The notes under the pieces were generated by a model that was not told the DNA's origin, did no database searches, and was given only the letters and a program-made list of their open reading frames with translations. Below are positions 39,429 through 48,338 of a stretch of 64,000 nucleotides of DNA, piece by piece. Each line of letters starts with the position of its first letter. The stretch's first letter is position 1. The translations under genes and the position numbers were made by a program. The stretch spans positions 1-64,000 of the forward strand of contig JBGSWC010000324.1 in NCBI GenBank assembly GCA_041752635.1, written 5' to 3'. Origin of the DNA: JBGSWC01 sp041752635. Its GTDB lineage: Bacteria > Planctomycetota > Planctomycetia > Pirellulales > Lacipirellulaceae.

Positions 39429-40160
39429 ATGAATTTCCGCCTCGTCACCTACAACATTCACAAGGGGATCGGCGGCGTCGATCGTCGCTATCAGCCTGAG
39501 CGCATCGTCGAAGTCTTACAGCACTACAAACCAGACATCGCGTTGCTACAAGAAGTCGACGATGGTGTGAAACGCTCTAGCCACCACTGCCAGGTCGACC
39601 TATTTGCCGAAGCACTTGAAATGCCCCATCGTGGCTACCAGCGAAACGTCCGCGTTCGCCAGGGACATTACGGCAACGCCACGCTGAGCCGATTTCCCAT
39701 TGCCGAGACTGTCGAGATTGACTTGTCGATGCGGCTTAAGAAAAAGCGTGGTGCCCTGTTGACTGTCATGCGGGTCGAACACGAGCATCACTTGCGGTCG
39801 TTAGTGATAGCCAATGCGCACCTTGGACTCGCTGGATTCGAGCGTAAGTGGCAACTCCGCCAGTTGCTCGCCCACGACGAAATTGCCCATCGCCACGCGG
39901 CGACGCCGCTGGTGTTGGCGGGCGATTTCAACGATATTTACGCCACCCTCGGACCGAAGGTCCTTGGCCCACTAGGTTACGCGCCCGCCGGCCGCACCGT
40001 GCGTACCTTTCCGGCCCGGCTGCCACTGCGACCGCTCGACCGTGTATTCTATCGCGGGGCGCTCGCATCGACACATGCATTCGCGGGCCACTTTCAGACA
40101 GCCCGTGACGCTTCCGACCACTTGCCTCTGGTGGTCGACTTTCAATTTCTCGATGAGTAA
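39429..40160 (+). CDS. Endonuclease/exonuclease/phosphatase (EEP) family hydrolase
   Basis: The 243-residue protein carries the motifs of the EEP (DNase I-like) fold: TYNIHKGIGG near the start, LLQEVDD with the catalytic Glu, GNATLSRFPI, NAHLGL, AGDFNDIY and, at the end, SDHLPLVVDF with the catalytic His. The family hydrolyses phosphodiester or phosphomonoester bonds in nucleic acids or lipids. It is followed by cardiolipin synthase after nine bases, so a role in phospholipid turnover is possible. No signal peptide is seen. Confidence 0.9.
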   Translation: MNFRLVTYNIHKGIGGVDRRYQPERIVEVLQHYKPDIALLQEVDDGVKRSSHHCQVDLFAEALEMPHRGYQRNVRVRQGHYGNATLSRFPIAETVEIDLSMRLKKKRGALLTVMRVEHEHHLRSLVIANAHLGLAGFERKWQLRQLLAHDEIAHRHAATPLVLAGDFNDIYATLGPKVLGPLGYAPAGRTVRTFPARLPLRPLDRVFYRGALASTHAFAGHFQTARDASDHLPLVVDFQFLDE

Positions 40161-40169
40161 CTGCGGCAA

Positions 40170-41654
40170 ATGACAGATTCGACCCTGATTCTCGGTCTCA
40201 TTCAACCGAGCTTCTTCGCGTTGTTGGTCGTGTTCGCCGGCTTGGCGGTGCAAGTCGGGCTCGCCGTGCGGGTCATCATGCGCCGGCGTGGCGTGGGAGA
40301 GTCGCTGGCGTGGATTTTCCTGGTATTAATTTTGCCGATTGGCGGTCCGTTGCTGTATTTGTTGTTTGGCGAATTACGGCTTGGTAGCCGCCGAGCTCGC
40401 CGATTCGCCGAGCTACAGAAGCCAGTGGTCGCGTTGCTCGAAGGGCTCCAAGAACAAGCGACCGCCACCGGTGCCTTGCTCAATGAGAAGACAGCACCGC
40501 TAACACGACTCGCCGCCAAAGCGCTCGGTGTGCCCGTCTTGCCCGGCAATCACTTAGAGTTACTCGATGACTGGCAACACGTCTTTGACCGTCTCATCGC
40601 CGACATCGACGCGGCCACTCATCATTGCCATCTCGAGTTCTACATTATTCAGCCCGGCGGACGGGTCGACGAGGTGTTTGCGGCACTCCAGCGCGCAGCC
40701 GAGCGTGGTGTCGCCTGCCGGCTGCTCGCCGATGCTGTCGGCAGCCGCCCCTTCTTGCGCGGCAAGCTTGTCGACGAATTACGCAAAAAGGGCATCGAAG
40801 TTGTGTTCGCGTTGCCCGGCGGATTCATCCGCATGTGGTTCGTCCGCTTCGATCTGCGGCTTCACCGCAAGATCGTCATCATCGACGGCGTCACTGCCTA
40901 TACTGGCAGCCTCAACCTCGTCGACCCCCGCTACTTCAAACAAGACTCGGGGGTCGGCCAATGGATCGATGCAATGGCCCGCATCACCGGCCCAGCGGTC
41001 GACGCTCTGGCCATCACGTTCTTGGCCGATTGGTACGTCGAATCGCAATGCTCGGCCGAGGAACTTCGCGAGAAGGCGACAACTCCGTTTTGCGAAGAAA
41101 CCGGCAACTCACTTGTTCAGGCAATGCCCTCTGGCCCCGATGTGTTCGAAGAAGCGGTCGACCAAGTGCTCGTCGCCGCCGTCTATGCGGCGCAACGAGA
41201 GCTAATTCTGACGACCCCCTATTTCGTGCCAAACGAGGCATTGATGACCGCCCTCGAAACGGCCGCCCGTCGTGGTGTCGAAGTCACGCTTATTCTGCCA
41301 GCGCGAGTCGACTCGTTTCTGGTTCGCTACGCCACCGGCGCATTCCAGCACGATCTGCTCGAAGCGGGCATTCGTGTCGCGCGATTTAACGGCGGGCTGC
41401 TACATACCAAAAGTGTGACGATCGACGGCGAAATCTCGCTGTTTGGTTCGCTCAACCTCGACGAACGAAGTTTTTACCTCAACTTCGAAATCACCTTGGC
41501 GGTTTACGACTCGACATTCACCGGTGAACTCCGCGCGCTTCAGCACCGATATCTCGACGACTGCGACGACCTAACCGTCGACGACCTCGCCAAGCGGCGG
41601 TTTCACAAGCGGTTCATCGAAAACCTCGCGCGGTTGTTTGGGCCTGTCTTGTAA
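40170..41654 (+). CDS. cls: Cardiolipin synthase
   Basis: The 494-residue protein has two N-terminal membrane helices (about 9-30 and 40-62) and two HKD motifs of the phospholipase D superfamily: HRKIVIIDG with GSLNLVDP in the first half and HTKSVTIDGEISLFGSLNLDERS in the second. It condenses two phosphatidylglycerol molecules to cardiolipin at the membrane. Length is normal. ATG at 40170 lies nine bases after the EEP gene stop; the two form an operon. Confidence 0.94.
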   Translation: MTDSTLILGLIQPSFFALLVVFAGLAVQVGLAVRVIMRRRGVGESLAWIFLVLILPIGGPLLYLLFGELRLGSRRARRFAELQKPVVALLEGLQEQATATGALLNEKTAPLTRLAAKALGVPVLPGNHLELLDDWQHVFDRLIADIDAATHHCHLEFYIIQPGGRVDEVFAALQRAAERGVACRLLADAVGSRPFLRGKLVDELRKKGIEVVFALPGGFIRMWFVRFDLRLHRKIVIIDGVTAYTGSLNLVDPRYFKQDSGVGQWIDAMARITGPAVDALAITFLADWYVESQCSAEELREKATTPFCEETGNSLVQAMPSGPDVFEEAVDQVLVAAVYAAQRELILTTPYFVPNEALMTALETAARRGVEVTLILPARVDSFLVRYATGAFQHDLLEAGIRVARFNGGLLHTKSVTIDGEISLFGSLNLDERSFYLNFEITLAVYDSTFTGELRALQHRYLDDCDDLTVDDLAKRRFHKRFIENLARLFGPVL

Positions 41655-41667
41655 CGGTCGATGCGCT

Positions 41668-42537
41668 TCAAACCAAAAAATAGCCACTCAACCCTGTCCA
41701 AGGCGCACACTCCGCTTGCAATTGTTCGCACTCTCGCCGAGCCTCTTCCCACGTATCACAATCGTTGGCGTAGCCAAACACCAGCAGTGGAAACGGCGGC
41801 GGCTTGTCGATCAAATCTGCAAGCCTGAATTCTTCGAGCACGACACCTGCGACTTGAGCCCAGTCGGACGGCGGTATCACTTCGTCGCAAATGGTCATTC
41901 CATAGAGCGGACCCGGAGCGAGCGGCTTGGCCGCGAGCGGAAGGCAGTCGATGCCGAGCATGACAACCAACACCGCTGGACAGGCGGCCAGTCGCTGGAC
42001 GTAATCATGATCCAAGCTGCTCTGTGATTCTTCGACCATCACCACCAGCGGCATACCAAGCCGCGCGGCTTGCCAACAGAAGTCGATTGACGGATCCTCG
42101 ACGACCAGCGTTAACTTCTGGTCGCGAAGCGTGGGCCAATCATCCATTTCGATCAAGCCAGCGTCGCATCGAGCACCTCGCAGCACAGTCACACGGCCTT
42201 CGCATCTCAGCGTGCTTTTATCCGCCCGCCAATCGCGCAAACCAACAACTGCGATTAATTGGTCGCTCGCGTTTCGTAGTTCGTAGAGAAATGGCAACTC
42301 GCTCGACCAATAACAGGGGTCGTTGACGACGACCGATTGCGCGATGGCCGAATCAGTTTCGTGCGTCGTCAATTTCCAGCGAGCGGATAGTGTGCTCGAA
42401 TATTCGCAGATTGGGCCGACTAGGTTTGTCGGCAGGTCCTCGACGGGCCAGTCGCGTGGCCAGTCGCGTGGCCATTCGATTCGCAGCGTCGCCCGCAGGC
42501 TCCCTTCGGGCATCGTAATCACGTGGTTGGGGGTCAT
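41668..42537 (-). CDS. Conserved hypothetical protein coupled to uvrA
   Basis: The 289-residue protein is soluble and has no motif I recognise. Its ATG overlaps the uvrA stop codon as ATGA, so it is translated after uvrA from the same message. A short in-frame duplication near the N terminus (RDWPRDWP, from two tandem copies of GGCCAGTCGCGT at 42446-42469) stands out. The middle (LIEMDDWPTLRDQKLTLVVEDPSID and PLVVMVEESQSSL) may be an alpha/beta fold of the CheY or adenosine-nucleotide type, but this is too weak to name. Confidence 0.7.
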   Translation of the reverse strand: MTPNHVITMPEGSLRATLRIEWPRDWPRDWPVEDLPTNLVGPICEYSSTLSARWKLTTHETDSAIAQSVVVNDPCYWSSELPFLYELRNASDQLIAVVGLRDWRADKSTLRCEGRVTVLRGARCDAGLIEMDDWPTLRDQKLTLVVEDPSIDFCWQAARLGMPLVVMVEESQSSLDHDYVQRLAACPAVLVVMLGIDCLPLAAKPLAPGPLYGMTICDEVIPPSDWAQVAGVVLEEFRLADLIDKPPPFPLLVFGYANDCDTWEEARRECEQLQAECAPWTGLSGYFLV

Positions 42538-45389
42538 GCGTGCTCACTCGCGCGTCGAAAGTAGTCGGCCAAAACTCGTCCCGTTGCCGACTCCGCGCAT
42601 GCGGCCACGTCGCGAGGCGTGCCAGTCGCTACAACGCGGCCTCCTCGATCGGCAGGGCCGGGGCCGAGGTCGATAATGTGGTCGGCGGCGAGAATCACTT
42701 GAACATTGTGTTCGACAATCACCAGCGAATGCCCCACGTCGACGAGTGCCGATAGGCAATCGATTAACTTAGCGACATCAGAAAAGTGGAGTCCCACCGA
42801 AGGTTCGTCGAAAATAAACAGCGTCCGCCCGCGATGTTTCTCGTTCAAGAAACTAGCCAGCTTGAGTCGTTGTGACTCGCCCCCCGAAAGCGTATTGGCC
42901 GATTGACCGAGTGGCAGATAGTCGAGCCCCACGTCGACGAGCGACTTGAGCCGGGCCTGTAGTTTGTTCTCGCCGCGAAAAAAGCGAAAAGCTTCGTAGA
43001 CGGTCATCTCGAGGATCTCGGCGATATTACGCCCGCGATAGCGTACGTCGAGCACATCAGAGCGATACCGCCGCCCGCCACACTCGCTGCACGTCATGTA
43101 CACGTCGGCCATGAAGTGCATGTCGATGGCGACTTGGCCCGCCCCTTGGCATTGCTCGCAGCGGCCACCGGCGACATTAAAGCTGAAGTGGCCCGGCCCA
43201 AAACCACGCGACTTCGCCTCGGGCAAATCGGCGAGCAAAGCACGAATTGCGTCGAACGCTTTGATGTATGTCACTGGGTTCGACCGAGGCGACTTGGCGA
43301 CCGGGGATTGGTCCATTCGCACGACCTGTTCAATTAGCGACGAGCCAAGCAAGTCAGCATAGGGCAGGGGGGGCTCGTCGCTCGTTTCGCCGCTGGCCAG
43401 TTGGGCCCCGACAGCAGGAGAGAGTGTGCCATCGACGAGCGAGGTCTTGCCCGCACCACTCACGCCCGTCACGACACACAACACGCCCAGCGGAAACTCG
43501 ACATCGATATGCTTGAGGTTATGGCCTGATGCACCGAGCAGTTGTAAACGCCCGTTCGGTTGCCGCGGCGTATGACTCGTCGACACCATTTCGCGGCGGC
43601 CGGAAAGCCAGTCGCCGGTACCGCTACTGGTGTTTGCGGCCATCGCGGCCGGCGTCGACTCGCACACGATCGCGCCCCCTTCGAGCCCGGCGCGAGGTCC
43701 AAACTCCACGGCCCAATCGGCCGCTCGAAGTACCGACTCTTCGTGTTCGACGACGACGACGGTGTTGCCCCTATCGCGGAGCGACTCCATCGCCGCCACG
43801 AGCGCAGGGGTATCGCTGCGATGCAGCCCCGCAGTCGGTTCGTCGAGGACGTAGAGCATGTCGACGAGCGTCGAACCAAGCGAAGTGGTCATCGCGACCC
43901 GCTGGAGTTCTCCCGTACTGAGCGTGCGTAGCGGGCGACTGAGTTCGAGGTAGCCAACGCCGACCATTTGCAGGTAAAGGAGCCTTGAAGCAATTTGGTC
44001 GATCAATCCGCCAGCCAGTTGTTGTTGCCAATCGGGTAACTGTAAATTGCCGAAAAACTCGATGGCGGCGTCGATCGACAATTCCTGGAGTGCTGCCACG
44101 TTCCGTCCAGCCAGCGTGTAGCCGAGCGATTCGATGCGGAGTCGGCTACCTTGGCACTCGGGGCACCTGTGGTAATTTCGCCAGCGACTGGCAAAGACTC
44201 GCAAATGCATTTTGTACTTGCGGGCGTCGAGCCAGTGAAAGAATCCCGCGAGCCCGCCAAAATCGCGCTCGGCAACGCCGTTCCAGACGACCGCGCGTTC
44301 CGCTTCGTTGAGTTCGAAATACGGGACATCGAGTCGAACATCGAAATCGCCAGCGAGTGCGATCAGTTCGTCGAGTTCGTGTGCGTAGGCAGGTGTGTTC
44401 CACGGCGCGATGGCTCCCCCGCGAAGCGACTTAGTCGTGTCGGGCACAACGAGCGACTCGTCGACATCCGCAACACTGCCGAACCCTTCGCAGGTCGCAC
44501 AAGCACCCAGCGGACTATTGAAGTCGAACAACCGTTGTTCGGGCCCAGGGAGTTCTAGTCCACACGATTGGCATAGGCGCACTCGGCTAAATCGAAGCTT
44601 CTTAAACGGGCGGCCATCGATTTCGACCAAACCGCTCAACTCGTCTTCAACGAATACAAAGGCTGTCGACTCTCCACATTCGAAAGCCGTTTCGAGCGAT
44701 TCGACTATTCGGTGCGATTCGCTTGTGCCGCGTACGCGGTCGATGACAATGTAACAGGGCTCGTCTGTTTCGAGTTCGTTCCAATTCGTGGTGGCGAGGT
44801 CAAGCATACGCGTACCGACAACCCCCCTCACGAAACCGCGCTCGCGCCAATCGGCAGCCCATTCGGTGGGCGATTGATCGGCTTCGGGATGGTCGCTGAT
44901 TGCCATAATCATGCGAGCTTCGCCCGCAATCGTGGCGAGCTTGTGGGCGGCCGTCTCGGGCGAGTCGCATTCGATGGTGGTCCCACAACGGGGACAATGC
45001 AGCTCGTGAACACTCGCCAGCAACATCTGCAAATAGACACCGATTTCACTGATGGTCGCGACTGTCGACCGATTTGATCGCGGCGCATCGTGCCGCGTGA
45101 GCGCGACGGCCGGCGGAATGCCCTCGATTGAGTCGACTGGTGGCTTGTCAAGTTGGTCGAGGAACTGCCGCGTGTAGGCGCTGAATGTTTCGACGAATCG
45201 CCTTTGCCCCTCGGCATAGAGCGTATCGAGCGCCATGCTCGTCTTGCCGCTCCCCGAAACTCCACAGAAAACTGTCAGCAGTCCACGCGGCACGTCGAGA
45301 TCGACATTCTTCAGATTATGAGTCCGTGCGCCACGCACCCGAATCGCTTCGCGGGCGTTTCCGGGTATTGAGGGGCGAATTGCGGTCAT
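42534..45389 (-). CDS. uvrA: UvrA-type excinuclease ABC ATPase (divergent)
   Basis: UvrA finds DNA lesions for nucleotide-excision repair and loads UvrB. The 951-residue protein has two ABC ATPase modules: Walker A GVSGSGKTS (Lys49) and GVSGAGKTS, and the signatures LSTGELQR and LSGGESQR. Zinc-binding cysteines appear in the first half (CPRCG, and CQSCG...CATCEG) and in the second (CEQCQG...CSECGG). The first signature is LSTGE in place of LSGGE, and RSTVATISEIGVYL differs from the usual RSTVGTVTEIYDYLR, so this is a divergent copy or paralog. A UvrB-interacting region is present. ATG 45389 was preferred to TTG 45461. It is coupled by a 4-base overlap to the next gene. Confidence 0.9.
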   Translation of the reverse strand: MTAIRPSIPGNAREAIRVRGARTHNLKNVDLDVPRGLLTVFCGVSGSGKTSMALDTLYAEGQRRFVETFSAYTRQFLDQLDKPPVDSIEGIPPAVALTRHDAPRSNRSTVATISEIGVYLQMLLASVHELHCPRCGTTIECDSPETAAHKLATIAGEARMIMAISDHPEADQSPTEWAADWRERGFVRGVVGTRMLDLATTNWNELETDEPCYIVIDRVRGTSESHRIVESLETAFECGESTAFVFVEDELSGLVEIDGRPFKKLRFSRVRLCQSCGLELPGPEQRLFDFNSPLGACATCEGFGSVADVDESLVVPDTTKSLRGGAIAPWNTPAYAHELDELIALAGDFDVRLDVPYFELNEAERAVVWNGVAERDFGGLAGFFHWLDARKYKMHLRVFASRWRNYHRCPECQGSRLRIESLGYTLAGRNVAALQELSIDAAIEFFGNLQLPDWQQQLAGGLIDQIASRLLYLQMVGVGYLELSRPLRTLSTGELQRVAMTTSLGSTLVDMLYVLDEPTAGLHRSDTPALVAAMESLRDRGNTVVVVEHEESVLRAADWAVEFGPRAGLEGGAIVCESTPAAMAANTSSGTGDWLSGRREMVSTSHTPRQPNGRLQLLGASGHNLKHIDVEFPLGVLCVVTGVSGAGKTSLVDGTLSPAVGAQLASGETSDEPPLPYADLLGSSLIEQVVRMDQSPVAKSPRSNPVTYIKAFDAIRALLADLPEAKSRGFGPGHFSFNVAGGRCEQCQGAGQVAIDMHFMADVYMTCSECGGRRYRSDVLDVRYRGRNIAEILEMTVYEAFRFFRGENKLQARLKSLVDVGLDYLPLGQSANTLSGGESQRLKLASFLNEKHRGRTLFIFDEPSVGLHFSDVAKLIDCLSALVDVGHSLVIVEHNVQVILAADHIIDLGPGPADRGGRVVATGTPRDVAACAESATGRVLADYFRRASEHA

Positions 45390-45557
45390 CGAACAGGGGC
45401 ATTCCAAGGCCGGCTCTGTGACGGTTATGACAGTTCCGTAGTCTAACGAGTTTGTGGGCAAAACGTACAGCGGTGCAAAACATGTTCACCAGCGGTTCAT
45501 AACCGATGTATTGCGGTCGCCCGTTTCGAAAAGGTCAAAAAAAGTTCACCCAGCACC

Positions 45558-45586
45558 ATGACAAGTCGATTTCAAAGCGCTATACT
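45558..45586 (+). promoter_or_regulatory. Promoter with -35 ATGACA, 17-bp spacer and -10 TATACT
   Basis: ATGACA (45558-45563) and TATACT (45581-45586) are separated by exactly 17 bases and together match the sigma-70 consensus in most positions. The transcription start would be about 45593, 30 bases before the ATG of the following small membrane protein gene. Confidence 0.6.
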
Positions 45587-45622
45587 CGACGTCGATTTGG
45601 AAGTCACTGCGGGGACCAACTC

Positions 45623-45943
45623 ATGCCGGTGGGCAATCGTTACAGCATGGTGCAGCCAACGAGCGATTCAGTTCGAAGGAATCCTTACGTCATCGTTTTG
45701 GCGTGCCTCGCGGCCGCGTTTTTGGTCACGGCGGCGTTCTATTGCGGCTCGCTATTGAGCGGTTATTTAGAAGCTCAATCGTCGAATGCGGAATCGACCT
45801 TCGCACAACGGTGGCAGTTTTTTACGATTGCATTGCTTGTGGTGGAACTGGTCGGTATGATCACAGCAACGGTCGCGGCGGCGAATTTCGAAGATGCCGC
45901 TCAGGCACGTTTCGATGCCTCGACCGCGCGTGGTGACATCTAG
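45623..45943 (+). CDS. Small membrane protein of unknown function
   Basis: The 106-residue protein has two predicted membrane helices (about 22-44 and 67-90) and a final soluble tail (AANFEDAAQARFDASTARGDI). GGGG lies about 9 bases before the ATG at 45623; upstream frame to 45506 has no ribosome-binding site. No homology was recognised. It lies between divergent uvrA and ligA with its own promoter-like element, and 37 bases before ligA, so it may share a message with ligA. Confidence 0.6.
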   Translation: MPVGNRYSMVQPTSDSVRRNPYVIVLACLAAAFLVTAAFYCGSLLSGYLEAQSSNAESTFAQRWQFFTIALLVVELVGMITATVAAANFEDAAQARFDASTARGDI

Positions 45944-45980
45944 TCGCTCGCCCCCTCGCGCTCGCTAAATTGTCGCGCCC

Positions 45981-48218
45981 ATGCCGAAGCTTTCCATTGA
46001 CGATGCGAGGCAACGTGTGCAGACGTTGCGCGAGCAGATCCGGCGGCACGACTACGACTATTATGTCGCCGCGCGGCCCACAATCGCTGACGTCGACTAC
46101 GATAAACTGCTGAGCGAGCTCGTCGACTTAGAAAGTCAATTTCCGTCGCTCAACGCGAGCGACTCGCCGTCACAGCGGGTCGGCGGCCAGCCAATCGATG
46201 GTTTTCGCACCGTCGTCCATGCCGCGCGGATGTATTCGATCGACAACACCTACGATGAAGAGAGCCTCCGCAAATGGGCCCAGCGGTGCTTCGAGTCGGT
46301 CGACCCCGAGCTTCGAAGTATTGATGAACAGCTCGCTAGCGTCGACGCCAACGAACAAACACTCAAGGGTCAGCGTGGCAGCGAAGTCACAAAAATGCGC
46401 GAACAAATTAAGCTGCAGCGAGAGCAGCTTCGCCAGTCGCGCGCGCAACGACTCGAAACTGGGCAGGTTTCGGGTTGGCCATTGCCAGGCGGTTACTATT
46501 CCGAGCCGAAGATCGATGGCGTCGCTGTGAGCTTGCGATACGAAGCGGGCCAGTTCACACTTGCTGCCACCCGGGGCGATGGCCAGCGGGGCGACGATAT
46601 CACGAATAACGTCCGCACGATTCGCGCCGTGCCACTCTCGCTACGTGACGATGCGCCCCCCGAGGTCGCCGAGGTGAGGGGTGAAATTTTCATGCCAGCT
46701 AAGGAGTTCGATCGGCTCAATGAACTAGCCGAAGGCGCGGGCGAAGAGCCTTTTGCCAACCCGCGAAACGCGACCGCTGGCACACTCAAGCAACTCGACT
46801 CGCGACTCGTCGCGAAGCGACGAATTTCGTTTATCGCCCACGGTCGCGGCGAAGTACGTGGCATCGAAGCGGTCTCGCAAAGCGATTGGATGGACACGAT
46901 TCGGCGCTGGGGTTTGCCCACCAACCCGCTCTCAAGTCAGTACGAAACAATCGACCAAGTTTGGGCCGCCATCGGCGAGTTCCAGGAAACGCGCCACGCG
47001 CTCGCCTACGGCGTCGATGGTGTCGTGGTAAAAGTCGACCGCTATGACTTGCAAGAGCAACTCGGCAGCACGAGTCGTTTCCCCCGGTGGTGCATCGCCT
47101 ACAAATACGCGGCCGAACAAGCGACCACGCGGCTTCTCGACATCGAATGGAAAGTTGGCAAGTCAGGCAGAATCTGTCCGCGGGCACGTATGGAGCCGGT
47201 CCACGTCGCAGGCACCACCGTCCAATACGCGACCCTCTTCAACATTGGCGAAATACATCGCAAAGACCTCCGCATTGGCGATATGGTTCGCATCGAAAAG
47301 GCAGGGGAGATCATTCCTCAGGTGCTCGGCTCACTCCCCGAATATCGCCCGCCGGATGCCGAGCCGATAGTTCCTCCCGACAGGTGCCCCGACTGTGGTG
47401 GCGAAGTCGAGACCGACCAAGACGCAAGTGGCAAAGAAACGTCTCGCTACTGCATCAACCCCGAGTGCCCGGCGCAGCTTCGCGAGCGGCTCATTCACTT
47501 TGTCGCCCGCGATCAGATGGACATCGATGGCATGGGTGAAAAACTCGTTCTTCAACTCGCCGACGCCGGACTGCTCGACAGCTATGGCGATATCTACCGT
47601 TTGCACGAGCGCCGCGATGCGATGCTGGAACTCGAACGAATGGGCGAGAAGAAAGTTGACAACGTGCTCGCCGGGATCGAAGCCAGCAAGTCACGCGGGC
47701 TCGCTCGTGTGCTGGCGGGCATCGGAATTCGGCATGTCGGTTCGACCGCCTCAAGGGTGCTTGCCGACCACTATAAATCGATCGATGCATTAACGGGGGC
47801 GAGCGAAGACGATATTCGCACGTTTAAGATTGCTGATGCCGAGAGCGGTATCGGCCCCGAAATTGCCCGCTCGCTCCATCACTTTCTGCATAGCGAAAAG
47901 GGACAGCGAGTCATCGACGAACTTCGCTCGGCCGGCGTTAAACTCGACGTCGACGAGTCATCGGCTACGGGTGCTGGCGGCAGTGCCTTTGCGGGGAAAG
48001 TGCTGGTCGTCACTGGAACGCTCGAGCGTCACTCGCGGAAAGAGATCGAAGACCTGATCGTCGCCCAAGGGGGCAAGGCTGCGAGCAGCGTCTCGCGTTC
48101 CACCGACTACCTCGTCGCCGGCGAAAAAGCGGGCAGCAAACTCGCGAAGGCCCAAGAGCTGGGTGTCGCGGTCATCAGCGAAGCGGAGTTTGAGTCGCTT
48201 TTAAATCCCGAAGCTTAA
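45981..48218 (+). CDS. ligA: NAD+-dependent DNA ligase LigA (with extra segment)
   Basis: The 745-residue enzyme seals nicks in DNA using NAD+. In order it has the Ia domain (HDYDYYV), the adenylation domain with catalytic Lys177 in EPKIDG, OB fold, zinc finger (CPDCGGEVE...CINPECPAQLRER), helix-hairpin-helix part and a C-terminal BRCT domain (about 668-745, VVTGTLERHSRKEIED). The family is about 670 residues, and the Lys of E. coli LigA is Lys115. An extra helical segment of about 60 residues (about 110-168, rich in Gln, Glu and Arg) precedes the catalytic Lys. ATG 45981 is the only good start. Confidence 0.95.
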   Translation: MPKLSIDDARQRVQTLREQIRRHDYDYYVAARPTIADVDYDKLLSELVDLESQFPSLNASDSPSQRVGGQPIDGFRTVVHAARMYSIDNTYDEESLRKWAQRCFESVDPELRSIDEQLASVDANEQTLKGQRGSEVTKMREQIKLQREQLRQSRAQRLETGQVSGWPLPGGYYSEPKIDGVAVSLRYEAGQFTLAATRGDGQRGDDITNNVRTIRAVPLSLRDDAPPEVAEVRGEIFMPAKEFDRLNELAEGAGEEPFANPRNATAGTLKQLDSRLVAKRRISFIAHGRGEVRGIEAVSQSDWMDTIRRWGLPTNPLSSQYETIDQVWAAIGEFQETRHALAYGVDGVVVKVDRYDLQEQLGSTSRFPRWCIAYKYAAEQATTRLLDIEWKVGKSGRICPRARMEPVHVAGTTVQYATLFNIGEIHRKDLRIGDMVRIEKAGEIIPQVLGSLPEYRPPDAEPIVPPDRCPDCGGEVETDQDASGKETSRYCINPECPAQLRERLIHFVARDQMDIDGMGEKLVLQLADAGLLDSYGDIYRLHERRDAMLELERMGEKKVDNVLAGIEASKSRGLARVLAGIGIRHVGSTASRVLADHYKSIDALTGASEDDIRTFKIADAESGIGPEIARSLHHFLHSEKGQRVIDELRSAGVKLDVDESSATGAGGSAFAGKVLVVTGTLERHSRKEIEDLIVAQGGKAASSVSRSTDYLVAGEKAGSKLAKAQELGVAVISEAEFESLLNPEA

Positions 48219-48338
48219 GCGAGGGAGTTGTGTTTGACGGTATAAAAAAGCCATCTGCACTAGGCCAACGGGCAGCTAAAGGCTTACAATAGGGGCTTTA
48301 GTTCGCCCACCTTCCGTCGCCTTCGCCCACTCGCTGCC

